A stretch of 64,000 bases of DNA, from the NCBI GenBank assembly GCA_036782995.1, contig DAIPXZ010000003.1, positions 1 through 64,000 on the forward strand. Reading direction: 5' to 3'. The position numbers and the translations under genes were made by a program. Source of the stretch: DAIPXZ01 sp036782995 (lineage in GTDB: Bacteria > Bacillota > Clostridia > Saccharofermentanales > Saccharofermentanaceae). Positions 1 through 8,439 of the stretch are shown piece by piece. The notes under the pieces are model-generated. The model saw only the letters and a list, made by a program, of their open reading frames with translations, searched no databases and had not been told where the DNA came from. The first letter of the stretch is position 1, and each line of letters starts with the position of its first letter.

Positions 1-323
1 AAACGTCGTTTCCGGAAGAGCTTCAAAGTATTGCGGCTTCGATTCAATTAAAGGACGCACGTAATGTTTTGGCTGGGACGATCTTGAATGAGCTTTTCGC
101 ATTAATTTCGAAAATGGGTGAATCCGATTCTGGCCGAAAAATCATTGCTGAATATAAGGCTCATTCGATACTGATTGGAAAAGAAATCTCTTTTGAGGAG
201 GCAGGAGTGAAGCATTCCGGCCTAGTTATGGATATTAATGACAAGGGTAATCTTGTCGTAAAAGACGAGGCAAATATTGTTCGAACATTGTTTGCGGGCG
301 AGGTAACGCTTCACAAATCGTGA
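1..323 (+). CDS. birA: Biotin-[acetyl-CoA-carboxylase] ligase, C-terminal part (cut by window edge)
   Basis: The reading frame is open from base 3 at the window edge to a TGA at 321-323, so the true start lies outside. BirA attaches biotin to the carrier domain of biotin-dependent carboxylases in the cytosol. The visible part carries the end of the catalytic domain (FPEELQSIASIQL, then a helix LNELFALISKM) and the small C-terminal beta-barrel, ending in the family's hallmark G-L-V-M-D-I-N-D-K-G-N-L-V-V and the terminal A-G-E-V-T-L. A TTG at 69 is only an internal leucine codon. The catalytic glycine-rich loop and any N-terminal HTH repressor domain are outside the window, so whether it also acts as a regulator cannot be judged. 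Confidence 0.85.
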   Translation, partial: TSFPEELQSIAASIQLKDARNVLAGTILNELFALISKMGESDSGRKIIAEYKAHSILIGKEISFEEAGVKHSGLVMDINDKGNLVVKDEANIVRTLFAGEVTLHKS

Positions 324-346
324 GGCATCACACCCGCCCGTTTTTT
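295..346 (+). terminator. Possible terminator of birA
   Basis: CGGGCG (295-300) can pair with CGCCCG (335-340), directly followed by six T (341-346). The stem would close over a long loop that includes the stop codon and a small TCAC/GTGA hairpin, so this is a weak call. Confidence 0.4.
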
Positions 347-363
347 ATTCATATAGTTTTCTT

Positions 364-2301
364 TTAATCTAATTCAAGTCCACCGGTGTAGAGCATGTAA
401 TATTTGCCCTTTTCGGCGACAAGCGATTCGTGATCGCCGCGTTCGATGACATGACCGTTTTCGAGGACCAAGATCGCCTTTGCATTCTGCACGGTCGAGA
501 GTCGGTGGGCGATGACAAAGACGGTTCTGTTCTCCATTAAGGCATCCATTCCGCGTTGGATAATGGCCTCGGTGCGTGTGTCAATGGAGCTGGTCGCTTC
601 ATCGAGAATCATGACCGGCGGGTCTGCGACAGCGGCACGCGCGATGGAGAGAAGCTGACACTGACCTTGCGAGAGGGATGATCCGTTCGTGGTCAATATC
701 GTGTTATACCCGTCTGGTAACAGAGAGATATATCCGTCAGCGTTCGCGAGCTTGGCGGCGGCTATGCATTCTTCGTCGGTGGCATCGAGTCGTCCATAAC
801 GGATGTTATCGATGACGCTTCCGGTAAAGAGATTGGTCTCTTGAAGTACGATACCGAGTGAACGTCGCAAGTCACTCTTCTTAATCTTATTGATGTTTAT
901 ATCATCGTAGCGAATTTTGCCGTCGGCGATATCATAGAAGCGATTGATCAAGTTCGTAATGGTTGTTTTTCCAGCACCGGTAGCACCAACAAATGCGATT
1001 TTTTGCCCTGGCTTTGCAAAGAGTGAAACATCGTATAGAACTTGCTTTTCGCCGTCATAGCTAAAGTCTACATCGAAGAATCGGACGTCACCGCGCACCT
1101 CTGTATATGTTGTCGTACCATCTTGATGCGGATGTTTCCACGCCCAAACAAGAGAAAGATCTTTGTGCGTCGGTGTATGCTCATCGACTTCGACGAGCTG
1201 ATTGTCCACATTTCGTGCGCGAACAAGGGTAACATAGCCATTGTCTTCCTCTGGTTTTTCATCAATCAATTCGAAAATACGAGAGGCACCAGCCATAGCC
1301 ATGATAATGGAGTTCATTTGTTGTGACACTTGACTAATCGGATTGGTGAAGGATTTAGTCAATTGTAAAAAGCTGATAATGATTCCGGAAGTAACAGTTC
1401 CGAATCCGGAAATCATCAAGATGCCGCCGACAAAGGCAACAAGCACATAAAGAAGATTTCCGAGATTTCCCATTATCGGCATCAAAATATTTGCAAAAGT
1501 ATGTGCTGCCGTTGCATTCTTGCAAAGCTCATCATTCTTCTTGTCGAAGGCTTCCTTGGCACGATCTTCGTAGCAGAAGACCTTTACGACCTTCTGACCG
1601 TTAATCATTTCTTCGATATATCCATTGACGTCGCCGATGGACTCTTGCTGTTTTACGAAGTATTTCGCACTGTTGCCAGCGATTTTACCCATGGTAATGG
1701 TCATGACAATGGCACCGACGATAACTAGAATCGTAAGCATCCAGTTTGAGTAAATCATGGCGGCAATTATAGCGATAATGGTGAATGCTGATGAAACCAT
1801 GGATGGGATGCTTTGTGTAATCATCTGCCTCAGTGTGTCGGTATCATTGGTGAAACGACTCATGATGTCGCCATGAGAATGCGTGTCAAAATAGCGAATC
1901 GGAAGGGTTTGCATGTGGATGAACATGTCGTCGCGGATGCGCTTTAATACGTCGTGTGCAATACCAACCATTATCTGCGTGTAAACAAAGGATGATAGGA
2001 TACCGATGGCAAAAATGACGCCCATGACAACCAATAAATGAATCAACTCGGTAAAGACCGGGGAGCTCTCGAGAAGCAATGGTTGAATGTAATCATCAAT
2101 CAATACTTGAATGAAGAGTGCGCTTCCGGCAGAGACCGCTGCCGTGATTAATATACATAGTAAAACGAAGATAAGGAGTATTTTTTGTTTTAATGAAAAG
2201 TATGAAAGCACTCGCTTCATTGAATTAAAATCGAGTTTATTCTTCTTAAAATCTTCCATATTCATCGGGCGTTTTCCGCCGCGTCCTTGATTTACACTCA
2301 T
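364..2301 (-). CDS. ABC exporter half-transporter with canonical Walker B (heterodimer subunit 2)
   Basis: Type IV ABC exporter of 645 residues: six membrane helices in the first ~330 residues, then an ATPase domain. Walker A is GATGAGKTT (near residue 440), Walker B ends ILDEATS with the catalytic glutamate, and the H-loop histidine is present (IAHRLS). The signature motif is LSQGQ instead of LSGGQ. The partner gene has a normal signature but degenerate Walker B and H-loop, so the pair should form one active and one degenerate ATP site, as in known heterodimeric exporters (BmrCD, TM287/288). About 45 extra residues, including WAWKHPH, lie between the membrane and ATPase parts. The start ATG has an AGGAGGG site and overlaps the partner's stop by 4 bp. 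The exported substrate is unknown; drugs or peptides are typical. Confidence 0.9.
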   Translation of the reverse strand: MSVNQGRGGKRPMNMEDFKKNKLDFNSMKRVLSYFSLKQKILLIFVLLCILITAAVSAGSALFIQVLIDDYIQPLLLESSPVFTELIHLLVVMGVIFAIGILSSFVYTQIMVGIAHDVLKRIRDDMFIHMQTLPIRYFDTHSHGDIMSRFTNDTDTLRQMITQSIPSMVSSAFTIIAIIAAMIYSNWMLTILVIVGAIVMTITMGKIAGNSAKYFVKQQESIGDVNGYIEEMINGQKVVKVFCYEDRAKEAFDKKNDELCKNATAAHTFANILMPIMGNLGNLLYVLVAFVGGILMISGFGTVTSGIIISFLQLTKSFTNPISQVSQQMNSIIMAMAGASRIFELIDEKPEEDNGYVTLVRARNVDNQLVEVDEHTPTHKDLSLVWAWKHPHQDGTTTYTEVRGDVRFFDVDFSYDGEKQVLYDVSLFAKPGQKIAFVGATGAGKTTITNLINRFYDIADGKIRYDDININKIKKSDLRRSLGIVLQETNLFTGSVIDNIRYGRLDATDEECIAAAKLANADGYISLLPDGYNTILTTNGSSLSQGQCQLLSIARAAVADPPVMILDEATSSIDTRTEAIIQRGMDALMENRTVFVIAHRLSTVQNAKAILVLENGHVIERGDHESLVAEKGKYYMLYTGGLELD

Positions 2302-4028
2302 GATTTGAGCCCTCCTTTCTTTTGTGAGTAATATATTTCCTGATAGATGTCATTGCCGGCGAGTAAATCGTCATGCTTACCTTGTGCGACGATTTTACCG
2401 TTTTCCATAATCAGGATGAGGTCAGCATCTTCGACAGAGGAGACACGTTGCGCGATGATAATCTTCGTCACGTCCGGTATGTCCTTGCGGAATGCTTCAC
2501 GTATTTTGCTGTCGGTAGCTGTATCAACAGCACTCGTGGAATCGTCGAGAATCAAGACCTTGGGCTGACTTATTATCGCTCTGGCAATGCAAAGTCGTTG
2601 CTTTTGACCGCCGGAGACGTTTGCGCCGTCCTGCTCAATATGTGTGTCATATTTATCGGGAAAAGCCATTACAAAGTCATGCGCTTGTGCGATTTTGCAC
2701 GCGGCAATCATCTCTTCGTCCGTGGCATTCGGATTGCCCCAACGCAGGTTATCCTTAATGGTGCCGGAGAAAAGGACGTTTTTTTGCAGTACAACGGTAA
2801 CTTGATTACGTAAGACATCGAGGTCGTACTCTTTGACATTTTTACCACCGACCTTGACCTCTCCGGCTGTGACGTCATATAAACGGGATATCAATTGAAC
2901 GAGAGAAGATTTACCGCATCCTGTACCGCCTAAAACACCAATAATCTGTCCGGGCTTCGCGTGGAAGTCCAGATGATTGAGGCAGCATTTATCAATGTCT
3001 TTGGCATAACTGAAGCTTACATCATTGAAATCAATAGTGCCATCCGCGACCTCTGTGATAGGATTCTCTGGATTCGTAATATCGCTTTCCTCAGATAGAA
3101 TCTCAGTAATACGTTGCGCCGATGCACGCGAAATCGAAATCATTACGATAACCATGGAGACCATCATGAGACTCATGAGAATCTGAGCTGCATAAAGGAT
3201 CATACTCGATAATTCACCTGTTGTCATGTCGCCTGCTACAATGAGACGTGCGCTGAACCAGGCAATCAATATATTTAGCGAGAAGACGCAAAATTGAATT
3301 AATGGATTAGTAAGCATTAATATGCGTTCGGCGCGAACGGAGTCGTCGCGAATGAGCTTCGATACGCCCGTGAATTTTTCGGATTCGTGGTCTTCACGAA
3401 CGAAAGATTTCACGACACGTATGCCGCGTACATTTTCCTGAACGACATTATTGAGCTTATCGTAGTTTTTAAACATGCGAGTAAAGATAGGGTGTACATT
3501 TTTCATAATGAAGAAGAGTGCAACACCCAAAATTGGCGCGATGATGAAGAATATCCAAGCGATGCGATAATTTACGATCATCGACATGGTAAGTGCGAAA
3601 ACCAGCATCAATGGGCAACGCACCGCGATACGAATGACCATCATGTAGGCCATCTGAACGTTTGTGACATCAGTGGTCAATCGAGTGATGATACTGGACG
3701 TTTTGAATTTATCGATATTGGAAAAGGAGAAATTCTGAACGTTGTGGAACATGTCGTGCCGGAGGTTCTTCGCGAAACCTGATGCAGCGACCGCCGAACA
3801 CTTTCCGGATAATGCACCGAAAAGCAACGAGACGAGGGAACAGACAATCAGTATCCCACCCATGGTATACACGTACGTCATGTTATTGGCATCGATGCCA
3901 TTATCAATCAGGAGGCTCATCAGCATCGGAATAATGACCTCCATTACTACTTCTAATGCAACGAATACAGGCGCAAGAATGGAATCTTTCTTGTACTCGC
4001 GGACAGAACTCAACAATTTTTTTAGCAT
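2298..4028 (-). CDS. ABC exporter half-transporter with degenerate ATP site (heterodimer subunit 1)
   Basis: 576-residue half-transporter with six membrane helices followed by an ATPase domain. Walker A is GGTGCGKSS (near residue 372) and the signature VSGGQKQR is canonical. The Walker B is followed by aspartate (LILDDSTS) rather than the catalytic glutamate, and the H-loop histidine is replaced by glutamine (IIAQRVSS). These changes mark the non-hydrolysing side of a heterodimeric exporter. It overlaps the marR gene upstream by 7 bp and the second subunit downstream by 4 bp, so all three should be translated from one mRNA with coupling. Substrate not predictable. Confidence 0.9.
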   Translation of the reverse strand: MLKKLLSSVREYKKDSILAPVFVALEVVMEVIIPMLMSLLIDNGIDANNMTYVYTMGGILIVCSLVSLLFGALSGKCSAVAASGFAKNLRHDMFHNVQNFSFSNIDKFKTSSIITRLTTDVTNVQMAYMMVIRIAVRCPLMLVFALTMSMIVNYRIAWIFFIIAPILGVALFFIMKNVHPIFTRMFKNYDKLNNVVQENVRGIRVVKSFVREDHESEKFTGVSKLIRDDSVRAERILMLTNPLIQFCVFSLNILIAWFSARLIVAGDMTTGELSSMILYAAQILMSLMMVSMVIVMISISRASAQRITEILSEESDITNPENPITEVADGTIDFNDVSFSYAKDIDKCCLNHLDFHAKPGQIIGVLGGTGCGKSSLVQLISRLYDVTAGEVKVGGKNVKEYDLDVLRNQVTVVLQKNVLFSGTIKDNLRWGNPNATDEEMIAACKIAQAHDFVMAFPDKYDTHIEQDGANVSGGQKQRLCIARAIISQPKVLILDDSTSAVDTATDSKIREAFRKDIPDVTKIIIAQRVSSVEDADLILIMENGKIVAQGKHDDLLAGNDIYQEIYYSQKKGGLKS

Positions 4029-4489
4029 ATGTCTTCCAAGTTTCCTTTCATTTTTGTGAGTGTTTGAATGAATGCATCGAGTTCTTCTTCGGGGATTCCG
4101 GTAACGAGCTGAGCTTCAACCCCTTCGATGGCACGCAAAACGACTTTTTGGCGAGCAAGCGCTTTATCTGTAAGGACGATTTGCTTGAGGCGCGCGTCGT
4201 CGTTCACTGCTTTTTTAGCGATATAGCCGCCTTCTTCCAATAGTCGAAGTATCCCGGAAGCGGTAGAACGTCGAATTTGAAATTCCTTTTCAAAATCACG
4301 CCCGAAAACCATGTCGTCTCGATGAACGTAAAGATAGCCAATAAAACGCCCCTGCATCGAAGTAAGGCGATGCTCGTCTACTTCGGCCAGCGCCGTATCA
4401 ATTTGACAATGAATTTGCTTGGATACACTTTTGATAAGATATCCGATGTGTGCCATTGCGCCAGAATCAAGTGACGTGCATTGACTCAA
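4022..4489 (-). CDS. MarR-family transcriptional repressor of the ABC exporter operon
   Basis: Winged-helix MarR-type regulator of 155 residues. The recognition helix region reads FQIRRSTASGILRLLEEGGYI, followed by the wing (NDDARLKQIVLT) and a C-terminal dimerisation helix. First gene of a three-gene operon with an ABC exporter, a common arrangement in which the regulator represses export until a ligand binds. Start choice: a GTG at 4498 opens the longer frame, but that GTG is part of the Shine-Dalgarno sequence GGGAGGTGA, so the TTG at 4489, five bases after it, is the more likely start. A perfect 14-bp inverted repeat sits just upstream over the -10 box. The ligand is unknown. Confidence 0.87.
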   Translation of the reverse strand: MSQCTSLDSGAMAHIGYLIKSVSKQIHCQIDTALAEVDEHRLTSMQGRFIGYLYVHRDDMVFGRDFEKEFQIRRSTASGILRLLEEGGYIAKKAVNDDARLKQIVLTDKALARQKVVLRAIEGVEAQLVTGIPEEELDAFIQTLTKMKGNLEDIC

Positions 4490-4502
4490 TAGGGTCACCT
4501 CC

Positions 4503-4534
4503 CGATAGAATGTTAGGATGCTAACATTCTATCG
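4503..4534. promoter_or_regulatory. MarR operator: perfect 14-bp inverted repeat
   Basis: Arms 4503-4516 and 4521-4534 are exact reverse complements around a 4-base centre. The core TTAGGATGCTAA matches the SlyA/MarR-type consensus TTAGCAAGCTAA at 10 of 12 positions. It covers the -10 box and ends next to the ribosome-binding site, so a bound dimer would block the polymerase: classic autorepression. The same repeat could also fold in the short mRNA leader. Confidence 0.85.
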
Positions 4535-4554
4535 AGTTCCATTACTATCGTCAA
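4526..4554 (-). promoter_or_regulatory. Sigma-A promoter of marR-ABC-ABC operon
   Basis: On the minus strand TTGACG (4554-4549), a 17-base spacer, then TAGAAT (4531-4526). The -10 hexamer lies wholly inside the upstream arm of the MarR inverted repeat. Transcription should begin near 4518, giving a leader of about 30 bases. Confidence 0.85.
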
Positions 4555-4579
4555 TGTACAAAATGCACAAGTTTATCTC

Positions 4580-7336
4580 TTACACGCCCTGATTGGTGAG
4601 GGGACGTACTTGATAAATGACAAGACTGTCAGACGTGAATACAATATCTCCGACTTGCGAGAGATTACTGAAATTAATGGAGCCATAGGCTTGTAATTCC
4701 AGGTCGCCTGCAATGATATAGTCGATATCGTATTTAGCGAGTATGGTACGGACAGCATCTGGGTCATTTATCGTATAGATGTATGCCAAATCCGTGTATC
4801 GCGGATTCAGATAAGTCTCCCAGACATCCTGCTCCGGATCTGCGACGAAGTTATCGTTCTCGTCGACTATGCCGTGGAAACGCCAGAGCCATTCGTGCGT
4901 TTGCCAGCCAATTATGGTCGGAAGGCCTGTATATGCAGATACAATGCAGGAATCGGTATAGCTTAATCCATGCGCTTCACAAATATTCGCCGTGCCTTCG
5001 ACATTCTCATTCAACCAATTGATGGCATCGAGATAAGGCAGCAAATCGCCGGAACCTTTGGAGATAAGGGAAGAATCGTAGGTTTCGAGATACTGCGTAC
5101 CGTCAAGACCGACATAGTTTTCACTAACTAGGTCTCCGGAACGTTGTTCGAGGGCAAGCATCGTGTAATGACCGGGAACGAGGACAATGAAGAGTATCAT
5201 GATGATTCCGCCGATGAGGCCGGCCATGGAGTATTCTCCTTTTTTTGACACGTGATACATGAATCGAACGACAGTATATGCCATTACAATGGAAAGGAGA
5301 ATAAATGCGGCGAAACCGAACTTAAACATGGTATTGGCACGTTGATAACTATCGCCGTAAATGTCTCGCACATACATAAATTCAGGTGCGAGTAAAATGA
5401 TGTAGGCGACGCAAGCCGCTCCACACATAAAGATGTCAACAATAGTCTTCTTCGCAAACCAGCGCGATATCGGATTTGTATATGCTGTGACATCTTCGTT
5501 TTCGGAGGCTTCGCGAGCCAATTTCCGTTTCGCAGTTTCTCCGTTGAGCTTTCTATTCTTTGTCAAAACAACAAGAATAATGAGTGCAAGTGGAATCAAG
5601 ACGTGTACGAACCAGACGATGAAAAATTGGAATAGCGATGTGTGATTCGTAGGTGTCGAGATTTCATTTGAAATCATGTCAAAATTGTTGTTGAAGAGGA
5701 ATGATGCCAGGTTCGAAAGGAAGAAAAGAAGTGACATACCGAGCCCAGTCCTTGAAAGAGCGGACGGGAAGAGTGCAGTGGAAACAAAAGCAATGAAAAG
5801 AACGGCCAGCTGCATGAGCAAATGAACGGGTACATTTTCCGAATAAAAGAGATAGGCCATGAGAATTAAGCCAATATCGAAGACAAATGCGATTGCGCTC
5901 GGAATTGTCGCGAAATGACGCGACCGCATCGTGTTAAAGACGAGTAAAGCCATTGCCGAGAAAATAAAGTAAATGAGAAAATCCCAATAATTACACATTG
6001 TGGCAATACCGAGAAGAACGCCGACCATGAGAATTTCCGGTTTCAATAGGGTGAAAAGCTCAGAAACAAGCCATTTTCCTATGGAATGTGGGTTGTCCGG
6101 AATGGCATATTTACCAATCTCCCTCTCCGAACCTAGTGGCGATTTAACGCGGAATACCATAACGAATAAGAATGCGATGATGAGCAATACGACCATCATG
6201 CTGACTACGTGCGCGTGCAAATCACCGACAAGATAGGAATACCATGGGAACTCATGAATCGTATAATCGCCGGATTGGAGCACTTCCCCTGTTATCTGAT
6301 CAATGACCATGGAATCCGGATTATGCCCAATGAATCTGGTTGAGTCCGGATAAAAGAATTGGTCGACGCGTCCGACGTCAACACCGAACCGCTTGAAAAG
6401 ATTAAGGAAAGAATTACCGAAGGACTTCTCATCATAGAAGAACGAATGCGAGTTTCCGAAGAAAATGACGCACAATCCGGTGAGCGCACCACATACGGCC
6501 TGCATCCATTTCGGAATCTTATTGTATTTCATCGAGAGCCCTTCACTGAAGAGCAATCCCAAACCCGCCGCCGTCGAGAACGGAACGGCGATGGCAGTAC
6601 ACATGGAGAGCGTATAGGCTACTCCCGGTGCTGTACCAAGAAGCTTTGATAAAAATGCGAAAATGTATTGACCGAAATAGTAGTAATTTATGTATTCGCC
6701 TTGTAGCCACGGATCGAGTGCGGGAAGACTGTCAGTGCGCAGCATGGAATTTAAGAAAGCAAAGTTCATGTATTTTTCTTCGCCGTTGATGTTTGGGTAG
6801 AAGCCTTTGAAAAAACAAAGAAATAACAAAACGAGCACAAATATGGTTTCTTCCACGGCAATATGTGCGCGTGTGCTTGGTTTAGCAATGGATGTGAGTG
6901 CCGCTTTTCGCGTGGCAGGGATGCCCCATGAAAGTAAAGCTAATGCGATGAAGCATCCGATTGTCGCACCGCGTGAAAACGGTACGATGCCGATGTAGGC
7001 GAGTGTCCATAGAACAAAACCAGAGAGCAAGACACCCAAACTCTTACCGAAAATGTAACCAGTGCCGGAAAAACCACGGAAATAGTAGGCAACAATCGGA
7101 AATGCGGCTACACCAAACGCGAAGAGCATTAGCCACCAGCTGAAGAAGGAAAAAGAGTCGTCCTTCAAAAGAAAGGAAGAAAGGGCGGCAACAATAACCG
7201 GGATGACTGGTAAGAAATAAGTAATATAGTCGAGAATGCTTCTTTTCTGATGAGAGACTCTCGCCGCTTTTTCGACGTCCTTGGTCGGACGAACACTTCC
7301 CGTTTTACTCTCATTCGATAATTGCATTTTCTTCAT
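4580..7336 (-). CDS. DUF2298 (YYY) polytopic membrane protein
   Basis: 918-residue protein dominated by membrane helices, with an Arg/Lys-rich cytosolic N terminus and a soluble C-terminal part of about 190 residues. It matches the DUF2298 family, named after a Tyr-Tyr-Tyr motif: here YINYYYFGQYIFA near residue 215, with FPWYSYLVGDLHAHV near 365 and TGLPTIIGWQTHEWLWR in the C-terminal domain. The family resembles GT-C glycosyltransferases in layout, and a role in envelope polymer assembly is a guess; no biochemical function is established. The ATG has a strong AAGGAGG site and overlaps the FAD protein's end by 26 bp, so the two are co-translated. Confidence 0.8.
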   Translation of the reverse strand: MKKMQLSNESKTGSVRPTKDVEKAARVSHQKRSILDYITYFLPVIPVIVAALSSFLLKDDSFSFFSWWLMLFAFGVAAFPIVAYYFRGFSGTGYIFGKSLGVLLSGFVLWTLAYIGIVPFSRGATIGCFIALALLSWGIPATRKAALTSIAKPSTRAHIAVEETIFVLVLLFLCFFKGFYPNINGEEKYMNFAFLNSMLRTDSLPALDPWLQGEYINYYYFGQYIFAFLSKLLGTAPGVAYTLSMCTAIAVPFSTAAGLGLLFSEGLSMKYNKIPKWMQAVCGALTGLCVIFFGNSHSFFYDEKSFGNSFLNLFKRFGVDVGRVDQFFYPDSTRFIGHNPDSMVIDQITGEVLQSGDYTIHEFPWYSYLVGDLHAHVVSMMVVLLIIAFLFVMVFRVKSPLGSEREIGKYAIPDNPHSIGKWLVSELFTLLKPEILMVGVLLGIATMCNYWDFLIYFIFSAMALLVFNTMRSRHFATIPSAIAFVFDIGLILMAYLFYSENVPVHLLMQLAVLFIAFVSTALFPSALSRTGLGMSLLFFLSNLASFLFNNNFDMISNEISTPTNHTSLFQFFIVWFVHVLIPLALIILVVLTKNRKLNGETAKRKLAREASENEDVTAYTNPISRWFAKKTIVDIFMCGAACVAYIILLAPEFMYVRDIYGDSYQRANTMFKFGFAAFILLSIVMAYTVVRFMYHVSKKGEYSMAGLIGGIIMILFIVLVPGHYTMLALEQRSGDLVSENYVGLDGTQYLETYDSSLISKGSGDLLPYLDAINWLNENVEGTANICEAHGLSYTDSCIVSAYTGLPTIIGWQTHEWLWRFHGIVDENDNFVADPEQDVWETYLNPRYTDLAYIYTINDPDAVRTILAKYDIDYIIAGDLELQAYGSINFSNLSQVGDIVFTSDSLVIYQVRPLTNQGV

Positions 7337-8375
7337 GAGTCAAGTCCTCCTTTATTCGTGCCGATGTACTATTGGCAAGAGCAATACAAGGGTCCATTCG
7401 ATATTCATTCGCGTTGTTATCGGTTTTCGCCATAGCAAGACTGCATACATATAGACCTTCAACTGGCATGATAAGCTCGTCACGCGCATGCGTTGTAGGT
7501 AATGCGTACCGTGTGCGCGTTAGTCGCCAGGTACGAATGTCGGAACGCGTAATGGCCGGATTGATGCGTTGCAATTCCTTGTAAAACGCCTTAAAAACAT
7601 CGGCATCAGACGCGGTCCACAGGGGCATTGATGTGGCAAAACTTCCGGATAGATAAAGCACATGTCCGCCGTAACGACGCTCGCCCACAAGATTCGTATG
7701 TTGAATCATGCGTTGAAAGGGCTGTTCGGATTCAATAATGCGGGAAAAGCATCCCGTAAAGGATTGCCTCATCACCATGAGTAAGCACATATTGGCTTTG
7801 TAGGTGACATCCATTAAGGAATCACGAAAGTCCGTAGGAAGATTCAGGTTATGTGAGATATGGGCAAGATTTCGACATGCTCCTGTATATAAAATGATAT
7901 CACATTCGAGCGAAATCGTCGTCGTGTCGGCAAGTACGCAATTGACTGAATAGCGTGGACGGCCAAGTTCTTTATTATGGGCGATTTCGACGACCGTATA
8001 TCCATAATGAATAATACCACCGTGATCCGTGATTTCTTGGGCAAGTGCCGATGTCAAAGAGTGAAAACCGGTGTCCAAATAACCGAGCTTCGTCGCGCGC
8101 GCCTTACCATACCAACGGGAGTCATACCATTGCACCTCGTCCTGGAGACCGAGTTCTTTCAACAGAGAGAGGAGATATCGATCAGAACGGCGAATATGGT
8201 GAGGCAGAAGCTCAATATATTCGTGTCCCATACGAACAGAAGCCAACATACCGCCGGAAGTCGAATGCTGCTCTACAACATTGACAAGCCAGCCGGAAAG
8301 TGCGAGCTTGCGAGCGCAAACCAGACCTGTAAGTCCGGCACCAATGACGCAAATTGAGGGTGGTTGACCTTCCAT
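7311..8375 (-). CDS. FAD/NAD(P)-binding amine-oxidase-like protein
   Basis: 354 residues with an N-terminal Rossmann dinucleotide motif (VIGAGLTGLVCARKL), then V-V-E-Q-H as the ribose-binding acid region and S-G-G-M-L, the pattern of protoporphyrinogen oxidase, amine oxidase and UDP-galactopyranose mutase-like flavoproteins. The C-terminal LYVCSLAMAK resembles the second FAD-contacting segment. It is shorter than typical amine oxidases (about 430-500), and the substrate cannot be assigned. Start ATG at 8375 has AAGGAG at good spacing. It lies between DUF1015 and DUF2298 genes, with the DUF2298 start inside its 3' end, so it probably acts in the same pathway as that membrane protein; this is inference from context. 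Confidence 0.72.
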   Translation of the reverse strand: MEGQPPSICVIGAGLTGLVCARKLALSGWLVNVVEQHSTSGGMLASVRMGHEYIELLPHHIRRSDRYLLSLLKELGLQDEVQWYDSRWYGKARATKLGYLDTGFHSLTSALAQEITDHGGIIHYGYTVVEIAHNKELGRPRYSVNCVLADTTTISLECDIILYTGACRNLAHISHNLNLPTDFRDSLMDVTYKANMCLLMVMRQSFTGCFSRIIESEQPFQRMIQHTNLVGERRYGGHVLYLSGSFATSMPLWTASDADVFKAFYKELQRINPAITRSDIRTWRLTRTRYALPTTHARDELIMPVEGLYVCSLAMAKTDNNANEYRMDPCIALANSTSARIKEDLTHEENAIIE

Positions 8376-8439
8376 CTATTTCTCCTTCTTTGGATGGTAT
8401 TGTCGAAGTATTGGATAATGCCTAAACTGCCAAAAGCAA

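Noticed and set aside
2373..3782. Long plus-strand frames opposite the ABC exporter genes
   Set aside because: They lie wholly within strongly supported minus-strand genes, lack ribosome sites, and encode no recognisable domain.
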